Part shown: piece by piece, positions 48,436 to 60,011 of the stretch | How positions within the stretch are numbered: position 1 is the first letter of the stretch | Layout of the letters: each line of letters opens with the position of its first letter | The notes under the pieces: model-generated | Seen by the model: the letters and a program-made list of their open reading frames with translations, nothing else | What the model was told of the DNA's origin: nothing | Database searches by the model: none | Made by a program: the position numbers and the translations under genes | Assembly: GCF_000002425.4 (NCBI RefSeq) | Contig: NC_037270.1 | Span: 8,351,649 to 8,415,648, forward strand | DNA from: Physcomitrium patens | Taxonomy: Eukaryota; Streptophyta; Bryopsida; Funariales; Funariaceae | Length of the DNA stretch: 64,000 nucleotides | Direction: 5' to 3'

Positions 48436-48471
<36 letters not shown>
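48436..48471. repeat. (ATT)n microsatellite
   Basis: Twelve ATT units. Confidence 0.92.
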
Positions 48472-49186
48472 TAAGTGTATTAACTAGTTTTTTTAATCTT
48501 GATTCCTTATATTATTTTTATTTTTATATTCTTATTACTTAATAAATTTTTAAGAAAAGGTTTATAAATTTCTTTATCATAAATAAATATCTCTAAAAGC
48601 TGCAATTATTAAGTTAAAAGAATGAAATAATTTTATTATAACATAATATTTCTTAAAAAAAAAAAAAAAAATTATATTTATAATTAAATCAAAGTATTAG
48701 CCAAAAAAAAATTAAAATATTTTTATAATAAATAATATTTTAGTAAATTATTAAAAAATTATATATCTATATGTATGTATATATAAATTTAACCTTTTTT
48801 AAAAGTTAAATTTTTATTTTAAAAATTAATATTATTTATTTATAAATTATAATCTTCATATCAAATATAGCATATGATACTTTGACCAAAAATCATCATC
48901 ATAAAATAAAATAATAGAAATTTTATATATGTAAATTTATATCATAATCTTTATAATATTTTATAGTTATTTAGAAGTACAAATTAATTAGAAGATTCTA
49001 TGAAATCAATAATAAAAAATATTTTGTAATGAAAAAATAACATGAGATTTTACAATTGTTTTTAAAATGTTTAAATAGATGCTACCAAAAATTTCTTAAA
49101 ATAAAGTCTTAAATTATGTTAGTCTATTATATCTTATTGAAAAGGAGCTATTTTTTACTTATTATATATAGTTGTATATGACCTCT

Positions 49187-49700
49187 TGTCAAAGATATGA
49201 ATCATAAAAAACTAAACAATCAATACACTCTTTTGTCTTTAGAAACAAAATAGATAATCATTCAAAGTTGATATAATAATAAGACTATAATAGCTAATGC
49301 CATAGATAAGAAGACCAAGGACTTTCAAAACAAGACTAAAAATAAAAAAGGCATTGACAAGAGAGAAAAAGACCTCTCTTTTGCCTCTATATATACTATC
49401 TAATTAATAGCAATTTAGTAATGTTTCATAGAACCTTCAACACATGTCCAACTTATGGAATACATATTTTACTTATAAGATAGGTTTTCTACATGTGTGT
49501 TGCATGGTCAACTTTTACTATAAGTCACCAATATATATAATATGTGGCTAATTTGTTGGCCAAGTTTTTAATCTATTAATTACCTATAAATACATATAAA
49601 GTCAAATCTATATCTATAAAGCTTTTAATAAGGTAAAATAAAGTATATCAAAAAAGATTTATATTATTTTTTTTACTATTTATTTTATACATATATAATA
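49187..49700 (-). repeat. Solo LTR of family B, minus strand
   Basis: Similar to 9532-10071, with decayed hairpin at 49357-49386. Edges are approximate. Confidence 0.7.
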
Positions 49701-49724
49701 AGGTAAAATAAAGAATATCAAAAA

Positions 49725-49890
49725 AAATAATATAAACATCTTTAGCAGGGAGTTAAAAATAATTATTAGCAAAAATACTTTAAAAAATAAAAAATTAATA
49801 TTTAAAGAGGACATGTTATAAATCAAGGTTGAAATGAGATTTACAAGCACAAAATTGTACTCTTATAACAATTTAGGGATTCTTTTGCTA
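49725..49890 (+). repeat. Fragment of the telomere-array LTR family
   Basis: Matches the early part of 15269-17042 and 17044-18583, from the AAACATCTTTAG block to the CAAGGTTGAAATGAGA block. It is wedged between two family B LTRs of opposite orientation. Confidence 0.65.
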
Positions 49891-49904
49891 ATATCATGGA
49901 CATA

Positions 49905-52900
49905 TATTTATTTAAATAAGAAATATTAGGTAAAAGATAAATATAGGTAGATTTATTATTATCTCATGGCAAAGCTTCTTAAAAGCTTTATAGATGAAAA
50001 TTTTATTTTATACATGTTTATAATTGATTGATAGGTTAGAAACTCGGCTAATAAATTAGCCATGTGTTGTACATGTGGATAGCTTATGATACAAGCTAAC
50101 AATGTGGCATACATATAAAAAACTTTGCTTATAAATTAAAACATAAGTCTTACACCTTAAACACATGTTGGAGGTCCTATAGAATATCACTACATAGCTT
50201 CTAGTTAGATAGTATATATGGAGGTAAGAATAAAGCCTCCTTCATTCTTATCAATGTCTTTCTAGTCTTTAATCTTATTTTAAGGCTTTTTAGTCTTTTT
50301 ATCTTTAGCAAAAGCTATTTTAGTTTAATATTATATTGTATTTGAGTAATTTTTTAGTCTTCTTGAGTAACAAAAGAATACATTGATTTTTTTTTTTTTT
50401 TTTTTTAATATTTATGTCTTTGATAATTTGACAAAATTCAAACTTATTATTTTTATTATTTTTAGAAGTGCATAAATTATTCTACTTCTATTTTTGTATT
50501 TTAAAGGTTACAAACTATCTATTTTTAAATTAATTTTTAGTTTTCTAAAGAATGATTATTTTTTATAAAGAGAGTAAATTATCCGTATTTTTAGAAATTT
50601 TTATTTGATATTAGAGATTGTGAATTATCTTCTTCTAATTTAACTTATGAATCCATTTGAATTATTTATAAAAGAAAAAATTATCAATGCTACTCATGAT
50701 AGAAGTGAAAATAGATTTGTAACTATTGCAAATCTTCACAAGCTTGTCAACATCTTTAGGATCAAAATCTCATATATATCTAATGTTAACTATGGAGGTA
50801 CTATTTCCATATCTATGGAAGTAGTCAACAATGATGTTCATATTCTATACCAAGAAGTTTTACAATTCAGAGAAGCAAGTAAATAAAGATCACCATTGAA
50901 TATAAGACACCTTGTTTTTGTAAGTATAAAAGATGCAAAGATAAGTATGTCAAAGAATTTTGACAAAATAAGATCAAAATGTCTAAGGTTTCTATAACAA
51001 ATGAAATTCTTTCTAAAATTGCATCCTTTTTAATACTATGATAGATTAATTAAATTTAGATTCATAGGTGCAATTCTATCCAAGAGTATTTTTTTTACTT
51101 TATACCTTAAATAAATAAAGATTCACAATTCTTTTATGATCTATTCATTCTATAAAGATTTTATTGCTATATTTGTAGAAAATAATAAAAAAATAGTAGG
51201 AAAGATCTACTTCTATCTTTATAACAAATATCATGTTTAGTGACCATATATGCTATAGAATTTCAAAACCTTGCTTATAATGTAGATTGAAATGACAAAG
51301 CCTTTATCAATCAATTTTTATATGGATAAAAAGACAATATCAAAGATTTATTGTTATCAATGCCAAGAGCAGATTTATTAAAATAATTTATTATTTAAGC
51401 CATTGCATATAAAAATTGACTTTTTGAAGGATGCTAAGAACAAAGGTTTTCTTAGAGAGATATAAGTCAAGTCATGGCAATAAATTCTAAGTTTTTAGAA
51501 GTTTATTCATTAAGATCAAAACCTATGAAAATTGTCATAGTACGTTTTAAATATTTTATTAAGCTAGAAAAGACTTGACATCATTAAAAATGATTGTACT
51601 CATCTTGTAGAGAACCTAAGCTTACTGTTCAATATTATCTTTTGAAGTAACATAATCACAAAATGAGAAGAATTTTTGTTAAAAAAGTTGATGTATTTGA
51701 AAATGAGTTTTTTTTAAATTACAATAAGGATCGTGTATTTAGAATCTTATATAGTACCTAATAAAGGTCTTATTTTCTCTTTAAATTCTTCACCTTATTT
51801 TACAATAGAAGCTTGTTTAGGACCAAAAAATCATAAATTCTTTGCCTTGCTAGATTCTTAAGTATCACCTTATTTTATAGTCAAGGCCTTTGTTATAAAA
51901 ATAAAAAATATTTTTAGTTAAAAAAAAAAAAAAAATCTATGCATGTAAAAGTCATAGATTATTTATTGTCTTGTGAAGATGTTATCCATGATTTTTTTTG
52001 TTAAGATGTAGCAACTAAAGATTATAATATCTTAATAATATTTAATATAATTAGTTATCTTTTTAATCTAATTATTTTAGAATTACTATTGCTAGAAAAA
52101 TATAAATTCAAATAGACCAGACTTTAGATAATCTTGATTTTTTTTGTAGATTAATTGAAGATTTTGCTAGTCAAGTAAAAATACATAAATCCAATATAAT
52201 CAAACTTTTCTTAGTAGATACAAGAGTTTTTATGCATGCAGTAAAAATAAGAGTTTAACTTTTGTTATATATGCCATACTTATTTCAAATGACATTTCAA
52301 GGTAATACTAAAATTATTAAGATATTTTAAAGAAAAAAATATAAATATTTTTCAAAGAATTGTTCCTATAATTATTCCATTGATCTTAAAAAAAAAGCTC
52401 AACCACCATTTGAAACAATCTATAGTTTATTATAAAATGAGTTAGCTGTAGTAAAAAAAATACATTAACAAGAACTTGGCTAAGAACTTCATATACCATT
52501 CTAAATCTCCAATATAGGCTCTTATCTTATTTTTGAAGAAAAAAGACGAATCTTTGGAGACGTGTGTGGACTAGAGAAGATTCAATAAAATCACTATAAA
52601 AAATAAGTATCTTCTATCTTTGATTTTAGAACTTTTTGACCAATTCAATCAAGTAAGTATCTAGGTATTTTGAGATATCTAGGTTCAAGTTCAAAAATAA
52701 TCTATTCTATTTTGAGAGACAATTATATATTTTAAAAGATAAAGCATGATTATGTATTTTTCAAGCTTGTCATAACTTTCCAATAATTAGATATTTTAAA
52801 TATAATAAGAATTTTGAACTAATATCAAGAGATTTTTGATAGCTTCAAAGGAAAAATACAGTCAAAGACTTTGTACAATCATACGATGTTTATTCAATAT

Positions 52901-54665
52901 CAAAAATCTCTATTTTTATTGATATTATATACTTTTTTAGCCATTATTTATTCTAGACCGACTAGAATCTTTTGTTTCTATAGATTTTGTCACAAAACTT
53001 CTAGTCTTAAGTTCTTACGATTCTATATTTATAATAATAAATTATTTTATTAAGATGGCACATTTTTTACTATATTAACAATCTATCATAAGTAAAAAAG
53101 TAGTTTTTTATAATATTTATTGCTATTATAGATTGTCCATTAATATTATATTGTATAGATGGATTCAATTTGTTTCAAAATTTTAGAGAATTCTTTTTAA
53201 GATTTTAAAAGTGGACATAAAGTTATCTTTGGCTTTACATCCTTAAACCAATGGGCAAATGGAATATGTAAATCAAATTTTGAAACAATATTTGAGGTAT
53301 ATCATTCATTATTAATAAGATGATTGAATAATTTTTTTGCTATTTCTAAAGTTTGCTTATAATAATATAATACATTCTTCTAAATATTTTTTTTTTTATT
53401 AATTATCATTATCATATATAATTTGATGCTTTTGTCTTTGTAAAAATTGATAATCTTATGGTAGAAGATTTAGCAAATTGTTTATTTGGACTACATACAA
53501 TAATAAAGGTACAATTATAAGAAGCTCAAGAACAACAAAAGACCAATGGAGATGCTAATTATAAGAAGTAATCTTAATTCTACATTTGAGAATAATATAT
53601 GATTACTTCATCATAACATCAAGATTAATTATTCTTGTAATAAATTGGATTATTATATGCTTGAATCTTTTCTTATTTATGAATAAATTAATTTATATGC
53701 TTATCAATTATAGCTATATAAATCTATGATGATCTATCTTTTATTCCATGTATTTCTTTTTAAATTATATAAGATGGTGAATATCTCAAGAAGAAGAAAA
53801 ATGCCACCTCTTTTTATAGAAATAGATAATAATAAAGAATTTGACATAGAAAAAGCTTAAATTCAAGGTGGTGCCAAAATAGGTAGGAATATCTTATCTA
53901 TTGGCAGAGATATGATATTTGTGAATACATATGGGAGCCAACAAAGAATCTTACAAATGCACCAATGAAGATTGATGCTTTTCATTGACAACATCCATCA
54001 AAACAAAGATAGAAAATAGTAAATCTTTGTTATAAAAGACATAAGATTGAAAGAAGATAGCATTCTACCTTCTATCCTTGTTTGTAGTATTTGTACATTT
54101 GTGATGCTAAAGAGATGGAAAATCAACAATCAACAAATTTAATTTAAGGATTATTATTTTTTGATTAATTAAATGAGATATTACAATTTTCATAGCTTTT
54201 GAGATAATATAATAAAAATAATAATCTTTAAGAATGATAAGTTTTTCTATAAATAGATAAAAAGATACAATACATTTGATATCATAACCTTGGAAGAAAC
54301 TCTTGATATTTGGTGATTTTATTGAAGGTAAAAATAATTTTTGATGGTGTTTCAAATGTTTTATTTGAAAGGAGTTATATGTCTTAAAAATTAAGACATA
54401 TGTATTATGAATTGGATAGATGTTGGAGGTCCTATTAGACATTGCAATGTAGCTTCTAGTTAGATAATATATATAGGCAAGAATAAAGCCTTCTTCGCTC
54501 TCATCAATGCCTTATTAGTCGCTAGTTTTTTTTCAAGTCTTTTTAATCTTTTTGTCTTTAGTAATAGTCATTCTAGTTTATTATTATATCAAATTTAAGT
54601 AATTTTTTTTATCTTTTTGAGTGGCATAAGAGGGTATTGATTTTTTAGTTCTTTGAGATTTATAT
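49905..54665 (+). mobile_element. Old family B chromovirus with both LTRs
   Basis: Plus-strand fossil. 5' LTR (about 49905-50425), leader, gag (50647-51500), protease (about 51850-52150), part of reverse transcriptase (52230-52650), integrase (52680-53560), chromodomain (53700-53900), 3' untranslated region (53900-54370) and a shortened 3' LTR (about 54378-54665). Much of reverse transcriptase and RNase H is missing. Hairpins lie at 50223-50252 and 54476-54505. Many breaks; it is old. Confidence 0.75.
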
Positions 54666-54689
54666 CCTTAATAATTAATAAATGAATAA

Positions 54690-55050
54690 GGTTTGAAATC
54701 AATTATTAAAAGGATTATTTTAGCATGTCTATAAAATCTTTAAATTAAAGATATTATAGACATTCAATAAAAATATTTTTAAAATATTTTAAAAATATTC
54801 TATTAGATTCTAAAAAGTTACAAAATATTTTTTAAATGTTTCAATAAAAGATTCTAAAAATATTTTTAAAATATCCTAAAAGATCCTAAAAGTTTTTTAA
54901 AATATTTTATTAAATTTTAAAAAAATATTTAAAAATTAAATAAGTTATTTGAGAAGCTTCCTAGGATTTCTTTATTTTTAAGCAACATAAATTTTTTTTG
55001 AAAATTTTCCTATAGTTGCTTTGTATTCAAGCAATATAGTGTTATAATAC
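54690..55050 (+). repeat. Decayed LTR fragment related to element A
   Basis: Repeated TATTTTTAAAATAT and AGATTCTAAAA motifs followed by GAGAAGCTTCCTAGGATTTC resemble the U3 of element A, including its GAA/TTC-rich part, in a much decayed state. Confidence 0.4.
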
Positions 55051-55746
55051 ATGTTGTCTTATTTAGAAATGCACCAAGCACGTGATTGTACTAAGTGAAG
55101 TTGTCGTTTACAAATATTTAAGAAATCCTAATAGATTTCATCCATATAAAAATAATGTAATTCGAATTTTAATCCAAAAGTGCTTAAAGTCAATACAAAG
55201 TATTCAAAAAAACTCTTCTTAGTAACTTCAATTATATATAAACTCTAATTGTCTTATTACTTTCATAATTAGGCAATTTTGATTTTTTTTGTAAGTCTTA
55301 ATGCTAATCAATGAAATTTGGTTAGCTGTAATTCTTAATCTAACCATCCACTTGGTAAAAAATATTTTATTAAAATAAATGCCACTATAAATCTTCTATA
55401 TGTATAGAAAAATTCAACTCAATCTAGTTTACAAATTGTGAAAAAAAGTTCAAAAACTGCATTGATGTCACATGGCCATCAACTTGAAAGTTAATGAAGA
55501 TGTTTCAATAGTGATTTTTCCTTTTTCAACTATTAAATTCAATTCAAAATTAGCTTGAATTCAAATTCCTCTACGACCATGCCAAATTTTACCTTAATCT
55601 AATGAATAGATCTTTAGATATCATAGAAATCCTACTCAATTCCAAATTACCAACTTTTGATATCAAATTAAGTAAGCACTATCAAATTTTGAACCATAGA
55701 TATGACTCCAATTGTATAAACTAGCTAAAAGTGCTAGCCTTAATTG
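55051..55746. other. Unassigned AT-rich sequence
   Basis: No gene or element recognised. The style resembles decayed LTR or spacer DNA. Confidence 0.4.
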
Positions 55747-56153
55747 TGTTAAAGTAAATGGAGAATAAATTAGAAGGTAAAAGATATTATCTTAGATAAG
55801 TTGCTAATGGTCAAAGGACAGCAAAAAGATGAAGGAAAGTTACCAAGGTGGCGGCTAGGATTATAAGTGGTGGCTAGGATTATAGGTGGCGGTTAGGATT
55901 ATAGGTGGCAACTAGGATTATAGGTGGTGGCTAAGATTATAGGTGGCAGCTAGGATTTAAAGTGGCAGCTAGATTAAGAGGAATCTAGGGTTTAGTTGGA
56001 TGAAAGTAAGATGAATACTAGCCATAATGGATGTAACTTCTATCTATAAGTAAAAGATGTTGGAAGTGAGAGGCATCTCATTCCACACTTCTCTTATGTC
56101 TAATCTTGCCGTTTTCTACTTACTTGTGTGTCACTCATTATGTTTTTTCAATA
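55747..56153 (+). repeat. Copia 5' LTR
   Basis: 407 bp starting TGTTAAAGTAAA, with about six tandem units of a 20-bp GGCTAGGATTATAGGTGGC minisatellite (55845-55975) and a TATA-like CTATAAGTA near 56045. Confidence 0.88.
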
Positions 56154-56167
56154 GGTTATGGGTCCAC
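56154..56167 (+). other. Half-tRNA-Met primer-binding site
   Basis: GGTTATGGGTCCAC matches, at 13 of 14 bases, the complement of the anticodon-stem region of plant initiator tRNA-Met (GTGGGCCCATAACC), the site used in half-tRNA priming by copia-type elements. Confidence 0.7.
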
Positions 56168-56635
56168 AGACACTTTGTTATGCTATTCAAGTAAGTTGAC
56201 GTCATTTGCTGGTTGTTGTTCTTGTATAGAATAGATCTTATGGTGTTTGCTGATGTTAGAGATTGTATGATATAATCTTGTGTTTTGACTTGTGGAGGTT
56301 CTGATTTGGTCCTTATAGATCTTTAATATCAGTTTGAAGGTTCTTAACTCTTAGGATTGAGTGATTAAGATCTTATACAAAGACCTTGATAGTGTCTTTG
56401 GTGTTGTGGTGAGAAAGTGAGTTTTATGAGTGGAAGAACTTGATGGTGACGTTGATTGGAGTTCACATACTTGTTAGAAGCTTCAAAAGTTGATTTGGGA
56501 GTGTTTGGAGTGAAGAAACATTCATTTGTTTACAAGAGGGTATTATGAGATTTTGCTAGTGCAAAATTATTTTGGTGATTTTAAGTACATAGAGACTTCT
56601 TTTCTTGATATTTTTTGATAGACCTCATCTAAGTC

Positions 56636-57580
56636 ATGGCTTCAAATGAGGGTGAAGGTTTGAGAGTGATTGAGAAGTTTAGAGGTGACAATTTCTACCA
56701 TTGGAAGGTCAAAATGGACCTTTTGTTGGCGTCTTTGGACCTTTGAGACATTGTAGATGAAAGTGAAGAGCCTCCAAGCATGCATACTAATGCTAAAGAA
56801 AGGAAAGACTTCACAAGATGTGAAAAGAAGGGATTTGGCATGATTGCCATCAATTTGGATGAAGCCAACTTTTCTCACATCATCTCTTATAAAGGACCAG
56901 CAGAAGCATGGAAGACTCTTTGCAATATATATGAGAGTAAGAACTTGTCCAACATCATCTTCACAAGGACGAAATTCTTCACTTGCAAGATGGAAGAAGG
57001 TGAAGACCTCATGGCTCATATCAATAAGGTAAAGGCCCTTGTTAATCAACTTGCAATTATTGACAAGCCTTTAGAAGAGAGTGATATTATCATGACCTTG
57101 CTTATGAGCCTTCCCAAGTCCTACAACTACCTCATTGTGGCATTGAAGTCCATCAAGCTAAAAGAACTCACAATGGATTATGTGACGACAAGGCTTGTCC
57201 ATGAAGTGACCAAGAAGAAAGAAAAAGAGCCCCAAAGTGAAGATTCGGCTCTCTTTTCAAGATAAGGCAAGGGGAGTCATTCTAATCAATGTGGAAATGT
57301 GAGAACTTACTTCATTTGTAGAAAACTAAGTCACTTTGCTCGAAATTGCTACAAGGCTAAGAAAGGAGATAGAGAAAGTGTAAACAATGCTCGTGATGAA
57401 TATGGAGGTGATGATTATGCATTCATGGTAAGTGAAGGCACTTCCATGGCTGCCATATCTAAGTGGATCATTGATTTTGGTGCCACCAAGCACATGACTC
57501 CATATAAGTGTTCATTTGTCACTTATGAAGAGATTTCAACAGCAAATATCCTTACGGGACACAATGGCATAGTATAAGCT
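56636..57580 (+). pseudogene. Copia gag, zinc knuckle and protease region
   Basis: Gag starts near MASNEGEGL and has the copia gag blocks FRGDNFYHWKVKM and AEAWKTLCNIYESKNLSN. The zinc knuckle is CRKLSHFARNC (57311-57343). The aspartic protease lies near IIDFGATKHMTPY (57470-57508). It is a fossil with a few breaks. Confidence 0.82.
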
Positions 57581-57912
57581 ATTAGAATGGGCTCCATTGT
57601 TATAGAGATTGTTGTGAAAGGCCAAATCAAGAGGATCAGATTGAAGGACGTCTTACATGTGCCAAAGATGAAGAAAAACCTCCTCTCGATGAGTAAACTT
57701 GTTTCACATGGTTGTAAAGTGTAATTTCATAAGAATGGATGTTTTGTAAAGACATTGGAAGGAGATCATTTTGCAAAGGGCTTGAGAGATCACAACCTCT
57801 ACTTCATTAAGTGTAAGAAGGTGAATGGAGTTGAAGTGGCAGTATTTATTGAATTTCCTCAAGATCAAGACAAGTTTGGCATTTGGCATCGACGCCTTGG
57901 TCATTTGAATGA

Positions 57913-58694
57913 TGTAGAATAGACAAATAAACTTTGTGGTAAGTTATTGGTTGATTATTGATAACCTTAAAAATTAGACTAATGATTAGATAGTTTAGTT
58001 TATAATAGTAGATTGTTAGTGGAATAAATGATTAAGAATTCAAAGGATCATAACCTTTGGAATCCTCTGGCCGACGGATCATCTTTTTGGTAGGATAAAG
58101 AGGTTGAAGAAAGAGAGATCGGAGCCAGACTGTGATAGTCGTAAACCAAGGGCCAAATTATTAGAATCATAAGTTAAGAAGCCAGACTCTGATAGTCGTA
58201 AACTAAGGACCAGACTGTGAGAGTCGTAAGCCAAGGCAAGCTTGGTGCTACCTCTTTTTGTTTCTTTGTTGTTGACGAGTAATGAATAGTTTTTGAATAT
58301 TGAAAAGTTAGTCTGGAATGCTAAATTATAAATAGTCGTAAGCCAAGATATTGAATTCTGTATGATGAATTAAAAAACTGAATAAAATAGGTAAGCTGGA
58401 GATCAGTAATTGAATATATAAAAACCACAAAGAGAATAAGTGGGAGATGAACGAATAAAAATATGGAAGTATTGTTGAATTGATAGTCGTAGAATGGATT
58501 ATGTGTTGAATTAAGATAGAAGTAGTAAGCCTTGGTATTTTGTAGTTTGATAATTGATTTCAGATAGCCAGAGTACAGTCAATTGTGACACTAACAGACC
58601 AAATTTATATAACCAATCTTTCTCCATGTTCGAACCCACCTCTATTAGTTCAATTGCTTTGGTACATTAAAGCTTGAACACAATGAGAATAACA
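57913..58694 (+). repeat. Solo Tat-family LTR inside copia
   Basis: 782 bp beginning TGTAGAATAG like the LTR at 19334, flanked by AATGA and AATGC (one mismatch). It carries three to four units of the 28-bp GTGATAGTCGTAAGCC minisatellite near 58125-58240. It interrupts the copia integrase region. Confidence 0.8.
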
Positions 58695-59640
58695 AATGCC
58701 AAAAGCATGAAGGAGCTCCAATCCATGGTAAGTGGCTTAGATCTTCGTCATATAAGCCACAATGCTATGACACTTGTTTGTGAAGGTTGTATTCAAGGCA
58801 AACAACAAAGGGCCTCATTTCCAAGTAGAATTGCAACACGTGCAACTAAGTTATTAGAGATTGTCCATTCTGATGTTTATGGACCTATGAAGATGCCATC
58901 AATAGGAGGTGCAAGATATTTTTTCACATTCATTGATGATTTTTCAAGAAAAGTGTGGATTTTCATACTCAAAGCAAAGAGTGAGTATTTCACAAGGTTT
59001 AAGGAGTTTAAGGCACTTGTAGAGAAGTAATGTGAATGCAAAATCAAGGTATTATGTACGAACAATGGAGGTGAGTATATATCAAAGCAATTCAATGATT
59101 TCTTGAAGATGCATGGTATTACAAGATAAATCTCTACTTCTTACACTCTACAACAAAATGAAATTGCTGAAAGAGTAAATTGGACCATTGTGGAGATGGC
59201 AAGGAGTATGCTTCATGCACAACACCTTCAACATGAGTTTTGGGCGGAAGCAGTGGTGAATGCAATATACATAAGAAATAGATATCCTACAAGTGCACCT
59301 ACATCAATGACGCTGGAAGAAGCTTGGAGTCGGAGAAAACCTTGTGTTTCTCACATGAAGACCTTTGGATGCATAGTATATGCAAAGATACCAAATTATA
59401 TGAGATCAAAATTTGATGCAAAAGGTACAAAATGTATATTTTTTGGATATTATGAAGATACAAAGGCTTATAGGCTCATGTGTTTGGAGACTAAAAAGAT
59501 CACCAAAAGTCGTGATGTTGAGTTTTTGGAGCACAAGAGTGCTTGCGAGTACTTGGAGATGTGTCCAAGTAGAAGTAGTGGTGTGTTTATGGACACACCT
59601 TAAAATTCAGCAAAGAAAGAAGAAGACAAAGACAATGATG
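58695..59640 (+). pseudogene. Copia integrase region
   Basis: Recognisable blocks are CEGCIQGKQQRASFPSR, EIVHSDVYGPMKMPSIGGAR, YFFTFIDDFSRKVWIF and MARSMLHAQHLQHEFWAEAV, followed by FGCIVYAKIP. They are the zinc-binding and catalytic core of a copia integrase. It is a fossil with a few breaks. Confidence 0.85.
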
Positions 59641-60011
59641 GTTGTAAAGGTGGAAATGAAGATAAAGAGGTAAAGAAGGTAGACAAGAAGGCCTCTACAA
59701 TTGCTAAGACCAGCAATGAAGAGCATGAAGATGTTGATAATGATGGTGATGAGGATTATAAATCTTTGAGTGAGAAAAGACTATCTTCAAAAGAAAAGAA
59801 GATTGAAGGTGATCATAAAGTGCAACAAGTTGAGTCTTCTTCAAATGAAAGGAGATATCCTTTGAAAGATAGAAAACAACGTGGTGAATAGTGGAGGGAC
59901 TATATTTTTCCTCAAGTAAGTAAAAAATATGCCAATGTTGTACTTCTTGCTGATCCGTTGAGTTTATGTGATGCAATGAAGTCCATAGATGCTATGAAGT
60001 GAGAGAATGCT

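Larger units (their letters stand above)
47166..49186. other. AT-rich spacer
   Basis: No recognisable gene. Contains a (TA)n run at 47806-47832, an (ATT)n run at 48436-48471 and an A-run near 48655-48671. Confidence 0.5.
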
